Shown in pieces: positions 46,371-55,818 of a stretch of DNA of 64,000 nucleotides; positions within the stretch are counted from its first letter, which is position 1, and each line of letters begins with the position of its first letter. The notes beneath the pieces were generated by a model. That model was not told the origin of the DNA and searched no databases. It saw only the letters and a list, made by a program, of their open reading frames with translations. Position numbers and translations under genes: made by a program. This DNA is from Microscilla marina ATCC 23134 (lineage in GTDB: Bacteria; Bacteroidota; Bacteroidia; Cytophagales; Microscillaceae), in contig NZ_AAWS01000007.1 in assembly GCF_000169175.1 (NCBI RefSeq), positions 155,001 through 219,000 of the forward strand. The letters are read 5' to 3'.

Positions 46371-47039
46371 CTAAAACTGAATGGCTTTTTGGTATTCAGC
46401 CGGAATACGAATGCCTTGATAAGACTCCTGAAGGCTTATTAAAATCAACACACCTATTACAAAACCTGTGATTAAGATGAACCGGGCTTGTTTTTGAGCA
46501 TTTATAAGGTTTTTGCCCGATGTTTTTTTGTAATGCACAGCGGCAGTATGCCCAAATACGCTCATAACCGCAAGCAAATAATAAGGCATAAAAAATAAGG
46601 CAACTGGAATGCTGTTAACTACAATGGCTGCATAGTAAAAATTAGTGTCTAGCTGGAGCACTTGCCTGCCTTGCCATACTGTGGCTAGAGTATGTACGAT
46701 CAGAAAAAAAGCCAGGTACAAACCACTGTACCATTGCAGTTTATCATAAAATGTACTCTTTTCTTTGCGTTTGCGCCACACCAATTGTATACCACTGGCT
46801 ATTTGTATGGCTACTATCGTTAGTAAAAATACCTCAATAATCGGCTGGCGGTATACTTGCCGTAGTAGGTGCATTACTTTGACATGCACTGCTGCTCCTG
46901 CTAATGCAGTAAGGTGGTTGAGTAAGTGTACACCAATAAAAATACTGAGGGTAATGCCCGAAACATAATGCAGGGTGTTGGTTTTGAGTCTCATACGTTT
47001 TGTCTTTGAGTATTTTTCAAACAATTTGACATAAGACAA
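46371..47039 (-). CDS. Four- to five-helix membrane protein, possibly a cytochrome b-like subunit
   Basis: A 222-residue integral membrane protein with hydrophobic helices near 25-45, 68-86, 108-124, 135-160 and 185-205. Histidines are placed in or near helices (VHLLNH, FLIVHTL, FGHTAAVHY), and IQIASGIQLVWRKR and SGLYLAFFLIVHT resemble the heme-binding anchor subunits of succinate dehydrogenase or fumarate reductase. No flavin or iron-sulfur subunits are nearby, so the role is open. The first 15 residues may be untranslated (Met16 is an alternative start). It follows the ECF41 sigma gene by 57 bases and is probably co-transcribed with it. Confidence 0.6.
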   Translation of the reverse strand: MSYVKLFEKYSKTKRMRLKTNTLHYVSGITLSIFIGVHLLNHLTALAGAAVHVKVMHLLRQVYRQPIIEVFLLTIVAIQIASGIQLVWRKRKEKSTFYDKLQWYSGLYLAFFLIVHTLATVWQGRQVLQLDTNFYYAAIVVNSIPVALFFMPYYLLAVMSVFGHTAAVHYKKTSGKNLINAQKQARFILITGFVIGVLILISLQESYQGIRIPAEYQKAIQF

Positions 47040-47096
47040 ACAAGTTGTATGATGTGTGACAGCTTTCGTGTATTTTTTTGGGTAGGAGAGAGGCAG

Positions 47097-47945
47097 TTAA
47101 ATTACTTTGGTCAATTTATCAGGGTTGAGCACGCTATAAATGCGCCGTATTTTGCCTTGGTGAATACTCAGTATAACCACGCCAGTCAGTTGGCTTGCCC
47201 GATACAGCAACAATGCGGGGTGTCCCAAAACAGTATCATACACCACTCTGGTGTTGTCAGGGGCATTTTTACCAAGTTTGATATAAAAGTTTGCCACTTT
47301 TTGGGCGCCAATAATGGGCACTCTGGCTGCGGTAACTTTGCCACCCCCATCAGAAAATACCTGAATGTCATCTTTAAAAAGCGCAATCAATTGTTCTAAG
47401 TCACCTTGTTGGATATGCAAAGCAAATTGAAGCGCCTTGTTTTTATCGGTTACTGAGGCAGCAACGGGGGCTTTATATTGGTTAACTTTAGCCTTTGCCC
47501 GGCTAAATATCTGTCGGGTATTGTCAGGGGTTTTGTCAATAATTTCGGCTATTTCATGGTGATTCAATTCGAAAGCTTCTTTCAAGATAAAAGCAGCCCT
47601 TTCGTAAGGACTAAGGCGGGAAAGTTGAGTAGCAAGCTCGTAGCTGAGTAAGTCTTGTAATTCAAATGTTTGACTGGTTTCTAACAGAGCATTATTTACT
47701 GGTTCGGGCAACCATTGCCCTTTGTATTGTAACCTTTGTTGGCGTTGTTGGTGGTTGAGGCAGTGGTTTACAGTAAGCCTGATGAGGTAGTTTTTTTGAT
47801 TGGTGACATGTGTAGTGTCCAGTTGCAACCATTTTTCGGTGACATCTTGCGCCACATCTTCAGCATCTGAGTAACTGCCCAAAATGCTATAAGCAACGCT
47901 GATAATTAATGCACGGTTTTGTAAAGCAAACATAATTTGAGACAT
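47097..47945 (-). CDS. ECF41-family (SigJ-like) RNA polymerase sigma factor with SnoaL-like C-terminus
   Basis: A 282-residue sigma factor. Region 2 (about 8-70: SVAYSILGSYSDAEDVAQDV) and region 4 (100-155: LSPYERAAFILKEAFELNHHEIAEII) are followed by a SnoaL-like domain (about 165-282) with the two ECF41 signatures, DGGGK (199-203) and NPDKL (274-278). In ECF41 proteins this C-terminal part regulates activity in cis; no anti-sigma factor is needed. The usual partner genes (carboxymuconolactone decarboxylase, oxidoreductase or epimerase) are absent; a heme-anchor-like membrane protein follows instead. The start codon directly touches the T-tract of the ileS terminator. Confidence 0.88.
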   Translation of the reverse strand: MSQIMFALQNRALIISVAYSILGSYSDAEDVAQDVTEKWLQLDTTHVTNQKNYLIRLTVNHCLNHQQRQQRLQYKGQWLPEPVNNALLETSQTFELQDLLSYELATQLSRLSPYERAAFILKEAFELNHHEIAEIIDKTPDNTRQIFSRAKAKVNQYKAPVAASVTDKNKALQFALHIQQGDLEQLIALFKDDIQVFSDGGGKVTAARVPIIGAQKVANFYIKLGKNAPDNTRVVYDTVLGHPALLLYRASQLTGVVILSIHQGKIRRIYSVLNPDKLTKVI

Positions 47946-47988
47946 AAAAAAACTGGAAGGCCAATAGCTCGTGCTTTGACCTTCCAGT
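47946..47988 (-). terminator. Terminator of ileS abutting the ECF41 start codon
   Basis: On the minus strand a perfect 9-bp stem (ACTGGAAGG and CCTTCCAGT, extended inward by three pairs) is followed by seven T. The last T directly precedes the ATG of the ECF41 gene. It lies 36 bases after the ileS stop. Confidence 0.85.
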
Positions 47989-48023
47989 AAATGTATATAT
48001 TAATGGCTAAAAAGCGATACTTT

Positions 48024-51000
48024 TTAGTTATTCTCTACATTGGCAAGTACCTCAATTTTTACAGTCAAGGTAAATTCTTCAATCTCTAAAGTTTCTCCAC
48101 CTTCTATAGTTGCCTGATCTGCCAGCGAAAGGGCTTGAGTTTCAGTACTTATATAGTCGTGGTGTGTTTTCAGTGCATCTTTTACCAATTCGTCGGTACT
48201 GTTAAATACAATGCCTATTTTATTGATTACTTCCATTCCAGTATCTTTGCGTAGGTTTTGCACTCGGTTTACAAAGTCACGGGCAATCCCTTCTTTGCGC
48301 AAATCTTCGGTAATGGTTTCATCTAATATTACGGTAAGTGCTTCGTCAGGGTCAGAAGCCACCGAGTGTCCTTCTTTTACTTCCGAAACAATCACTACAT
48401 CTTCGGCAACAAAATCAAAGCCGTCTTTGCTCAAAGCACCAGTACGGTCTATAGTAGCAATCTCATCTTTGTTAAACGCATTGACAATGCCTTGCACTTT
48501 TTTCATGTCTTTGCCGTACTTTTTACCCAACACTTTAAAGTTAGGCTTGATGCTTTTGACCACAATGTCAGAGTTGTCACCAATAAATTCTATGTCTTTG
48601 ATATTGGTTTCGGCAAGAATCAAATCTTTTACTGCCTCTATCTGACTTTGAGTAGTCGCATCTACTGCTGGCACAATGATTTTTTGCAAAGGCTGACGTA
48701 CCCTGATGCCCTTATTACCTTTGGCTGTTTTACGCAATGAGTGGGTCAATGAAGACAGCTTTTGCGCCAAAGTCATTCTACGTTCCAGGTCAGTATCTAT
48801 AACTGCCTCATCTATTTCGGGGAAGGTAGTCAAGTGAATAGACTCAGACGCATCACGACCGCTTACCTTATTAAGGTCAAGGAACAATGCCTCACTCATA
48901 AATGGCATGACTGGCGAAGCCAGCTTCAAAATAGTTTCCAAACAAGTATACAATGTTTGGTAGGCGGCTACTTTGTCATCGTTCAGCTTGGTTTTCCAAA
49001 AACGGTTACGGTTGAGGCGTACATACCAGTTGCTCAAGTCGTCCATTGTAAAGGTCTGGATAGCTCTAGCTGCCTTGGTAGGTTCAAAGTCATCATAAAA
49101 ACCATCTACTTGTTTGATCAAAGTATTCAACTTAGACAATATCCAACGGTCTATTTCCGGGCGTTGTGCTATAGGTACTTCTGCTTGACTGTAGTTAAAT
49201 CCATCAAGGTTGGCGTACGTAGCAAAAAACGAATACGTATTTTTAAGTGTACCAAAAAACCTTCTTGATACTTCTTTTACACCTTCTATGTCAAACTTTA
49301 AGTTATCCCAAGGGTTGGCATTAGAGATCATATACCAACGGGTAGTATCAGCTCCGTGTGCATCCATTGTTTCAAAAGGATCTACCGCATTGCCCAATCG
49401 TTTAGACATTTTACGTCCTTCGGCATCCAGCACCAATCCGGTAGAGACCACATTTTTGAAAGCTACCGAGTCGAACAGCATACCAGCAATGGCGTGTAAA
49501 GTAAAGAACCAACCACGGGTTTGGTCTACTCCCTCAGAAATAAAATCTGCCGGAAACTCGTCACGCTCATCTATCATATCCTTGTTTTGGAAAGGGTAAT
49601 GTAATTGAGCATAAGGCATAGCCCCTGAGTCAAACCAAACATCTATCAAGTCTTGCTCACGGTACATTGGTTTACCATTAGGCGATACCAATACAATATC
49701 GTCTACATAAGGGCGGTGCAAGTCAAAGTTTTTGCGTTTGAAATAAGCCGAAATCACATCAGCACTTAGCAGCGTACTGCCATCATCATCAGTTTTTACT
49801 TCTTTGATGTTTTCAAACTCGCCCACTGGGTTTTCTTGCATCAATCCAGCCTTGATTGATTTTTCTACGGCTTCGTAAAGTTCGTATACCGACCCTATAC
49901 ATTCTTCTTCTTTACCGTCTTCGGTACGCCATATAGGCAAGGGTATGCCCCAGTAACGTTGACGCGACAAGTTCCAGTCTACGAGGTTTTCCAACCAGTT
50001 GCCAAAACGTCCTGTCCCTGTACTCTCTGGCTTCCAGTTAATTGTATGGTTCAACTGTACCAACTTGTCTTTTGCCGCTGTAGTACGGATAAACCAAGAG
50101 TCAAGTGGGTAATACAATATGGGTTTGTCGGTACGCCAGCAGTGTGGGTAACTGTGCTTGTATTTTTCTACTTTAAATGCCTTGTTCTCAGTTTTTAGTT
50201 TGATAGAGATCAATACATCAGTAGATTTATATTCGGGTACTGCTTCCGGATTTTCCTCGTATTCGGATTTTACGTATAGTCCGGCAAAATCAGTAACTTC
50301 CTTTACAAACTTTCCTTGGCGATCAACCAAAGGAACATTGTTACCTTCTTCGTCTTTGACCAATACCGGAGGCACGTTATTTTGTTGGGCTACACGATAA
50401 TCGTCAGCACCAAACACCGAGGCAGTATGTACCACACCCGTACCATCGGCAGTGGTTACAAAGTCGCCAGGTATTACGCGGAATGCATTCTTTTCAAGTT
50501 CTTCGTTGGTTACATAAGGCATCAACTGCTCATAGCGAACCTCCGTTATATCACTTCCTTTAAACTCTTGTACTACTTCAAAAGGAATCAACTTATCTTC
50601 TTTCTTGTAGTCTTCCAGTTTTAGGTCTTTAGCTTTGTCAGAAAAGTGCTTGCTTACTAAATCTTTGGCAAGTATGACCGATATAGGCTGGTGAGTATAT
50701 GCATTAAAGGTTTTTACTTTTACATAAGTAATCTTTTCGCCCACAGCAAGCGCACAGTTAGACGGCAACGTCCAGGGGGTAGTGGTCCAGGCAAGTATTC
50801 TCACATCTTCGTCATTGTTTTCAAACAAAAACTCAGAACGTTCGCTGCGTTTTACTTTAAACTGGGCTACAATAGATGTATCAGTTACATCTTTGTAGGC
50901 ACCTGGCATGTTTAGTTCGTGCGAGCTAAGCCCAGTACCTGCTTTGGGCGAAAATGGCTGAATGGTATAACCCTTATACAACCAGTCTTTTTCGTGGAGT

Positions 51001-51494
51001 TTTTTCAGCAAATACCACACAGTCTCGATGTAGTCGTTGTGGTAGGTGATGTATGGATTGCCCATGTCTACCCAATACCCCATCTTTTGCGTAAGCTTAG
51101 ACCAGATGTCGGTAAACTGCATCACTGTTTTGCGGCATTCTTTGTTGTAGTCTTCTACCGATATTTTTTTACCTATATCGTCTTTAGTAATGCCAAGCTG
51201 TTGTTCTACCTTGAGCTCTACGGGCAAGCCGTGGGTGTCCCATCCAGCTTTACGTTTTACCTGAAATCCTTTGAGTGTTTTGTATCGACAAAAAATATCT
51301 TTAATTGTACGAGCCATTACGTGGTGAATTCCAGGCATTCCATTCGCTGACGGTGGGCCTTCATAAAACGTAAAGGTTTTCTGTCCCTCACGACTACTTA
51401 TAGATTTCTCAAATATTTGGTTCTCTTCCCAAAACTCAAGAATATCTGCCTCTAGCTGAGCGTAATTGAGGTCTTTGTACTCATTATACTTCAT
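48024..51494 (-). CDS. ileS: Isoleucyl-tRNA synthetase, type 2
   Basis: A class I aminoacyl-tRNA synthetase of 1156 residues that charges tRNA-Ile. The HIGH-type motif is ANGMPGIHHVMAR (near residue 50-62) and the KMSKS-type motif is GRKMSKRLGN. Both, together with the length, place it in the IleS2 (eukaryote-like) branch, which is often poorly sensitive to mupirocin. The CP1 editing domain (about 200-420) and C-terminal anticodon region are complete. It is preceded by a TAATTTTG promoter-like element and ended by a strong hairpin. Confidence 0.97.
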   Translation of the reverse strand: MKYNEYKDLNYAQLEADILEFWEENQIFEKSISSREGQKTFTFYEGPPSANGMPGIHHVMARTIKDIFCRYKTLKGFQVKRKAGWDTHGLPVELKVEQQLGITKDDIGKKISVEDYNKECRKTVMQFTDIWSKLTQKMGYWVDMGNPYITYHNDYIETVWYLLKKLHEKDWLYKGYTIQPFSPKAGTGLSSHELNMPGAYKDVTDTSIVAQFKVKRSERSEFLFENNDEDVRILAWTTTPWTLPSNCALAVGEKITYVKVKTFNAYTHQPISVILAKDLVSKHFSDKAKDLKLEDYKKEDKLIPFEVVQEFKGSDITEVRYEQLMPYVTNEELEKNAFRVIPGDFVTTADGTGVVHTASVFGADDYRVAQQNNVPPVLVKDEEGNNVPLVDRQGKFVKEVTDFAGLYVKSEYEENPEAVPEYKSTDVLISIKLKTENKAFKVEKYKHSYPHCWRTDKPILYYPLDSWFIRTTAAKDKLVQLNHTINWKPESTGTGRFGNWLENLVDWNLSRQRYWGIPLPIWRTEDGKEEECIGSVYELYEAVEKSIKAGLMQENPVGEFENIKEVKTDDDGSTLLSADVISAYFKRKNFDLHRPYVDDIVLVSPNGKPMYREQDLIDVWFDSGAMPYAQLHYPFQNKDMIDERDEFPADFISEGVDQTRGWFFTLHAIAGMLFDSVAFKNVVSTGLVLDAEGRKMSKRLGNAVDPFETMDAHGADTTRWYMISNANPWDNLKFDIEGVKEVSRRFFGTLKNTYSFFATYANLDGFNYSQAEVPIAQRPEIDRWILSKLNTLIKQVDGFYDDFEPTKAARAIQTFTMDDLSNWYVRLNRNRFWKTKLNDDKVAAYQTLYTCLETILKLASPVMPFMSEALFLDLNKVSGRDASESIHLTTFPEIDEAVIDTDLERRMTLAQKLSSLTHSLRKTAKGNKGIRVRQPLQKIIVPAVDATTQSQIEAVKDLILAETNIKDIEFIGDNSDIVVKSIKPNFKVLGKKYGKDMKKVQGIVNAFNKDEIATIDRTGALSKDGFDFVAEDVVIVSEVKEGHSVASDPDEALTVILDETITEDLRKEGIARDFVNRVQNLRKDTGMEVINKIGIVFNSTDELVKDALKTHHDYISTETQALSLADQATIEGGETLEIEEFTLTVKIEVLANVENN

Positions 51495-51534
51495 CAGAAT
51501 TATAAGATATTTTTTGTCTTTTGTTTGAATTAGG

Positions 51535-51542
51535 CAAAATTA
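51535..51542 (-). promoter_or_regulatory. Possible -7 element for ileS
   Basis: TAATTTTG on the minus strand matches TAnnTTTG and lies 40 bases before the ileS start codon. A TTG lies upstream at a short distance. Confidence 0.45.
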
Positions 51543-51859
51543 GTAAAAAACAGACAATAGTTGATAGATTATAAGTTTCATTTTTGACACCACACAACCA
51601 ATCATCGTTTTTTGTCCAAATTATTGACTTTACAAAATAATAGGAGGTACTGAAACTTTATGCTCATATATCAGCTTGCCAAAGCAGATTGTTTTAGGAG
51701 GAGTAGCATAAACTTTAATTTTTTGTTATTTATGTGTTTTAAATAATTTCCATTATGAGGGTTTGTCTAAACTTTGTCTCTGGAGTTAAAAATAATAAGT
51801 TCTTTAACCCGGATGATCAACATTAAACAAGCCTTTACATACCGAAAAATAGAAATACA
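51543..51859. other. Divergent intergenic region, nothing more recognised
   Basis: The AT-rich rest of the space between ileS (minus) and the lipoprotein gene (plus). A 24-codon frame starting at 51754 has no support and is left out. Confidence 0.4.
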
Positions 51860-52255
51860 ATGATGCGTTATTCTTGGATATTTGTGCTTGCTGTAGCTTT
51901 GTTGGCAAGCTGTGGCGATAAAAAAAATAAAAACAAAGGGGAAACTAAAGATACGACTGCCAACACCCAGGCTGAGCTGCCGCCTAACCAACCTGAAGTG
52001 ATAAGTATTACAGTAGATAGTACTGCTAAAAAGGCAAAAGTAAAGTTTAAAGTACCCCGTAAAATCAAGATAAGTGTAGCCGTGACCAATGTAGAAGGAG
52101 TAGGCTTGTCGAGCGATCAGGTAGGCGAGGTAGAAGGAGAGTTTGAGCATACGCTTGACTTATCAGACACCAAAAAATTTGGCAAAGGTTTGTACTATGT
52201 AAATATAGTGACTTACGAAAATAAGAAAGCCGTAAAAGAAATGATACTAAAGTAA
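51860..52255 (+). CDS. Small lipoprotein
   Basis: A 131-residue probable lipoprotein: a hydrophobic N-terminus ends LLASC with C18 as lipidation site, followed by a very charged linker (DKKNKNKGETKDTT) and a beta-rich domain of about 90 residues (VISITVDSTAKKAKVKFKV). The start may be either of two consecutive ATG codons. It has no recognised domain; a small Ig-like or transthyretin-like fold is possible. It precedes mgsA by 13 bases and is likely co-transcribed with it. Confidence 0.75.
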   Translation: MMRYSWIFVLAVALLASCGDKKNKNKGETKDTTANTQAELPPNQPEVISITVDSTAKKAKVKFKVPRKIKISVAVTNVEGVGLSSDQVGEVEGEFEHTLDLSDTKKFGKGLYYVNIVTYENKKAVKEMILK

Positions 52256-52268
52256 TGAGCAATCAAAT

Positions 52269-52646
52269 ATGAAAAAGATTGCCATTATAGCACACGATGG
52301 GCGCAAACCCGAAATGGTACATTTTCTGAAGGAAAACGAAGAGGTGCTCACCAAAGTAGCATTGATAGCCACTGGTACTACAGGTACCCATGTAGCAAAA
52401 GCAGGGTATGAAGTAGAAGCCAAACTATCGGGTCCTATGGGTGGTGATGCACAGATTGCCGCAATGGCGGCTGAGAAACAACTATGTGCGGTGATTTTTT
52501 TTCGTGACCCTTTGGGCAAGCACCCACACGAGCCCGATGTACAAATGTTGATGCGAATATGCGATTTGTATAACATACCTTTAGCTACTAACCCCGCTTC
52601 AGCAGGTTTTATGTTGAAAGGGATGGCGGCAATGGGCGAAGTATAG
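52269..52646 (+). CDS. mgsA: Methylglyoxal synthase
   Basis: A 125-residue cytoplasmic enzyme that converts dihydroxyacetone phosphate to methylglyoxal and phosphate, a bypass of lower glycolysis. The phosphate-binding and catalytic motifs are complete: AHDGRKPEM, ATGTTGTH, GPMGGDAQIA (D60 is at the position of the catalytic base of E. coli MgsA) and FFRDPLGKHPHEPD. The length is slightly shorter than the E. coli enzyme at the C-terminus. It follows the lipoprotein gene by 13 bases and ends at a strong terminator. Confidence 0.95.
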   Translation: MKKIAIIAHDGRKPEMVHFLKENEEVLTKVALIATGTTGTHVAKAGYEVEAKLSGPMGGDAQIAAMAAEKQLCAVIFFRDPLGKHPHEPDVQMLMRICDLYNIPLATNPASAGFMLKGMAAMGEV

Positions 52647-52677
52647 ATTTTGTGTGTTTATCCCCTCTTGGGGAATG

Positions 52678-52722
52678 AAAAAAGCCAAAGCTGAAGAATA
52701 GTTTCTTCGGCTTTGGCTTTTG
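52678..52722. terminator. Terminator after mgsA
   Basis: A perfect stem of 18 bp (AAAGCCAAAGCTGAAGAA and its complement) with a four-base loop; A-run before and T-run after. It serves both convergent genes. Confidence 0.9.
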
Positions 52723-52727
52723 TAGCT

Positions 52728-53219
52728 TCAGACTTTTAGTTCTTTTACCACTTTCAGTGTTTTTTCATAGTCAGCCCAGAACTGCGCCTGGGTTTTCTTG
52801 TCACGCTGATAGGCATCCCACATTTTTTTAGCTTTTTTTTCAAAGGTTTGAATCTTATGTACAGGCATTGGTTTCTCCTCAAAAAATGCTTTCAAGGGAG
52901 GCTTTAAATAAGCATTGGAGTGCCTGTTCGAACGTTTGTGTTTTTTCGGGCTATTGGTCGATATTTTTGCTTCAAGGCTCATCAGCGCCACAATGGTTAA
53001 AATACTTATGCTGGAGGTAGTAACAATGGTACCCGAAAACCAAACCAATGGCAAGGAATAAGAGATCATTGCCAACAGTAGAAAAATGCAGAAATCAGCA
53101 AAGGCATCCAGTCCTTTTCTTTTACGAAGGTGGATGAATATGCTGCCCCATTTTACGATGGTTGTTACAAATATAGAAATATACAAAAGGGTAGCCATTA
53201 CCAAAAGGGTAGTATACAT
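52728..53219 (-). CDS. Hypothetical membrane protein
   Basis: A 163-residue protein with three hydrophobic helices (about 2-22, 40-62 and 66-82) and a soluble basic tail (about 90-163) rich in K and aromatic residues (FEKKAKKMWDAYQRDKKTQAQFW). I do not recognise a family. It is monocistronic on the minus strand and convergent with mgsA. Confidence that it is a real gene comes from its length, its sensible hydrophobicity pattern and the shared terminator. Confidence 0.65.
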   Translation of the reverse strand: MYTTLLVMATLLYISIFVTTIVKWGSIFIHLRKRKGLDAFADFCIFLLLAMISYSLPLVWFSGTIVTTSSISILTIVALMSLEAKISTNSPKKHKRSNRHSNAYLKPPLKAFFEEKPMPVHKIQTFEKKAKKMWDAYQRDKKTQAQFWADYEKTLKVVKELKV

Positions 53220-53718
53220 GAGAGGGTATGTGTTAAGAGTTTGATCAATAATTTTTTTGAGGAAATTTTATGCAGAGGTCAAACGCCTGGCAGGGGGTGG
53301 TATAGAACTAATGTAAAACATCATGTAATGATCATTTAAAAAATGAAATAGTTAATAACTCAAGTTACACAGTTTTCTGAAGGTCACCTGTTTCTATTGT
53401 TGAATGGCTATATTGTTGCGCAATGCGTAGCCCAACCATTGAGCAATAAAGCCATATAACCATCAAAATAAAGTAGGTCTGCGAAAGGTCAGTTAATAAG
53501 TAGCAACAAGCCCTGAGGTGCCGATACGTATTGGTGCAATCAGCGATAAACTACAAGTAAGAGATTGGTTTGTTCATAGCCCGCTTGTGGCATCTACTTT
53601 TTAGGTATATTGAATGCTGTGTTGGCACTTATTGATATAAAAATATACGGTAGAAATACGGTAAAAGTTGGTAGGTAGAAAAAAAGGCAAACCTTGGATG
53701 GTTTGCCCTGGATAATAT
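53220..53718. other. Intergenic region of about 500 bases
   Basis: No gene recognised. An imperfect inverted repeat (GGCTATATTGTTGCGCAATG near 53407 with CATTGAGCAATAAAGCC near 53438) may form a hairpin. The segment may be a decayed gene or repeat, but no protein similarity is visible. A terminator for the next minus-strand gene lies at its end. Confidence 0.4.
53679..53707 (-). terminator. Terminator of the minus-strand secreted protein gene
   Basis: On the minus strand an 8-bp stem (GGCAAACC and GGTTTGCC) with a 6-base loop is followed by seven T, 12 bases after the stop codon. Confidence 0.8.
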
Positions 53719-54741
53719 TTATTGTCTTGCTTTTTTTCGTTTGTACTTGTACCACATAATCACGGCAAATGCCACAATAAGTATAGGAATAAGGTAAGCC
53801 ATAATGAGTGGGAAAATGACCAAAATTCCTCCATTTTTGCTATAAATATTAAAATCTGTTGCTTGCACTGTTTTCCATTCGGCAGTGTTGAGCATATCCC
53901 CCTTAAGTGCATCTATTTTCTTAAAATACCCTTGAGCAGTCTGTAATACTTTATTGAAGTCAAAATTGTCCAGTTTTTTAGAATAACGAATCACTACATT
54001 GCTGTTTTCGGTGGGTTCAAGGTCAGCAAAGTCATACACCATTTGTTGATTGCCATCAGTTTTAAACGTTTTGAAAGGGTATACCCCTTGTACCGATTGT
54101 ACTTTCAGCGTATCCATCAAGTGTACATAAATTCTACCTTTGCCTATGTTTTTTGCCCATGCACGCCCTGACTCTAGCAAATAGCTAAATCCATTGTGAT
54201 AGTCGGCATTGTAGCCTTTACGGAGCTGGGCGGTATTGGTGTTTACAATAAAGTACACGGTCAATTGAGTCACCTTTTGAGGGGCATAAGCCGCCTCCCA
54301 AATGTACCAGTTGTCGGTATGGTCAAGGGTTTTATGGTGGTAAGCTTCTACATTGGCACTACTGGCTCTTTTTACAGTGGCATTTTTGCCATCTATCTTC
54401 ACTTGCAAACCATACAAGTCAGACATTTGCACGCTATAAGCAGCTTTGTTCATAAACCCACTATTGATAGGGTAGCCTGTAGTAAGGTTAATGGCTGCAT
54501 CGCTGTGGTTGTACATCTGGTATTCGCCTTTTACTACAGCAAAGCCTGGGTATAGCATAATAGTCACCAACTCACTTTGCATTTGAATCTTGTCAAGGTG
54601 TACACTGTCTTTGGCAAAAAACGGAATAAAGTTAATACCTGCGCCAACGTCCCAAAAACCCGGCATTGCTGCATTGGCCAATGGCTTCCCCTGAAAACAA
54701 ACCACTAATAAAAGCCCTGCTATAATATTGCGTATCTTCAT
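53719..54741 (-). CDS. Secreted or membrane-anchored hypothetical protein
   Basis: A 340-residue protein. The start at 54741 (MKIRNIIAGLLLVVCFQ) is chosen over 54807 because it gives a proper signal peptide (about 1-24). A large beta-rich domain follows (about 30-290; MQSELVTIMLYPGFAVVKGEY and WYIWEAAYAPQK), then a transmembrane helix (about 308-330) and a basic cytoplasmic tail (KYKRKKARQ). The layout, an extracytoplasmic beta domain anchored by one C-terminal helix, resembles DUF4424-type proteins, but I cannot confirm the family. Monocistronic. Confidence 0.65.
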   Translation of the reverse strand: MKIRNIIAGLLLVVCFQGKPLANAAMPGFWDVGAGINFIPFFAKDSVHLDKIQMQSELVTIMLYPGFAVVKGEYQMYNHSDAAINLTTGYPINSGFMNKAAYSVQMSDLYGLQVKIDGKNATVKRASSANVEAYHHKTLDHTDNWYIWEAAYAPQKVTQLTVYFIVNTNTAQLRKGYNADYHNGFSYLLESGRAWAKNIGKGRIYVHLMDTLKVQSVQGVYPFKTFKTDGNQQMVYDFADLEPTENSNVVIRYSKKLDNFDFNKVLQTAQGYFKKIDALKGDMLNTAEWKTVQATDFNIYSKNGGILVIFPLIMAYLIPILIVAFAVIMWYKYKRKKARQ

Positions 54742-54948
54742 TGTTGTTGTTCTAATGTTTTGAGCCGCAAAATTACAGTTTTTAGTCAGGAGCACCAAGA
54801 GTCTCAAGCTTTAAGCGGCAGGTGGCAAGCCAAGCCCTGTTCCAAAAGGTAATTAATAAAGTTGTAATGCTCTTTTTTTCAGGTGTTTATAAAATAAATG
54901 AGTCACTATTTTTAGTTTTTACTCAATGTTTAAACAACCCCCCAAATG

Positions 54949-55818
54949 TTATGGAACAGGAATATAAGTATCATCGCCTGGTACCTTCGGAAACTGTTTG
55001 TTTTTCCAGTCTTCACTTGCTTTTTTTAGGCGGTCACGCGATGATGACACAAAGTTCCAAAATAAGTAGCGGGGTTCGGGCAGAGGCTGCCCACCAAATA
55101 ACAACAACTGTGTATCAGCCTCTAATTGGATGCAACATTCGTTTTCGGTCTTCGATACCAGCATTTGCCCTGCTTCTATGGTGTTGGTGTCATCGGTTAC
55201 TTTGCCTTTTACTACCACTACTGCTACTTCCCCTTCTAGTTGTCCTTTAATATCTAGCCAGGCACTTTTGGTAGCTTTAATGTCTACCATAAACAAAGGA
55301 GAATATACAGGCAAGGGCGATTTTTTGCCATAACCCTCACCTGCTACCAAAGTAAACATAAGATTGTTTTCCTGCCAGCGAGGTAAATCTGTTTTAGGTA
55401 TAAAATCGAAGCGGGGAGACATTTCTTCTTTTTCTTTGGGCAAAGCCACCCACACCTGATAGCCATGCAAAGTGTGAGGAGCTTTGCCGCGCAAATATTG
55501 AGGAGTTCGCTCGGTATGTGCTACACCACTGCCCGATGTCATGAAACCTACATCGCCTGGGGTAATTACTTGGTGGGCACCTGTGCTATCGCGGTGAGCT
55601 ATTTCACCCTCGAACAAATAAGTAAGCGTTGACAAACCAGTATGAGGGTGTTGATCTACATCTACGTATTTGCCTTTGTCAATGAGCGAAGGACCCATGT
55701 GGTCAATAAAAGTAAAAGGACCCACTTGCCGTTTTTCACGCACAGGCAGCAACCTACCCACCACAAAGTTTCCAATGTCGCGGCTCTTTTCTTCCAGTAG
55801 CATTTTGTTATTTGCCAT
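54949..55818 (-). CDS. Pirin family protein
   Basis: A 289-residue bicupin of the pirin family. The metal ligands of the N-terminal cupin are complete: H57 and H59 in HPHTG, H101 and E103 in GVAHTERTP. FIDHMGPS and the LHGYQVWVALP strand are also typical. The C-terminal cupin (about 180-289) lacks obvious ligands, as usual. Some bacterial pirins have quercetinase activity or modulate central metabolism; which applies here is unknown. Monocistronic on the minus strand. Confidence 0.92.
   Translation of the reverse strand: MANNKMLLEEKSRDIGNFVVGRLLPVREKRQVGPFTFIDHMGPSLIDKGKYVDVDQHPHTGLSTLTYLFEGEIAHRDSTGAHQVITPGDVGFMTSGSGVAHTERTPQYLRGKAPHTLHGYQVWVALPKEKEEMSPRFDFIPKTDLPRWQENNLMFTLVAGEGYGKKSPLPVYSPLFMVDIKATKSAWLDIKGQLEGEVAVVVVKGKVTDDTNTIEAGQMLVSKTENECCIQLEADTQLLLFGGQPLPEPRYLFWNFVSSSRDRLKKASEDWKNKQFPKVPGDDTYIPVP

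Noticed and set aside
51754-51825. Short frame upstream of the lipoprotein gene
   Set aside because: Only 23 codons, no hydrophobic or conserved pattern, and no ribosome or promoter signal to support it.
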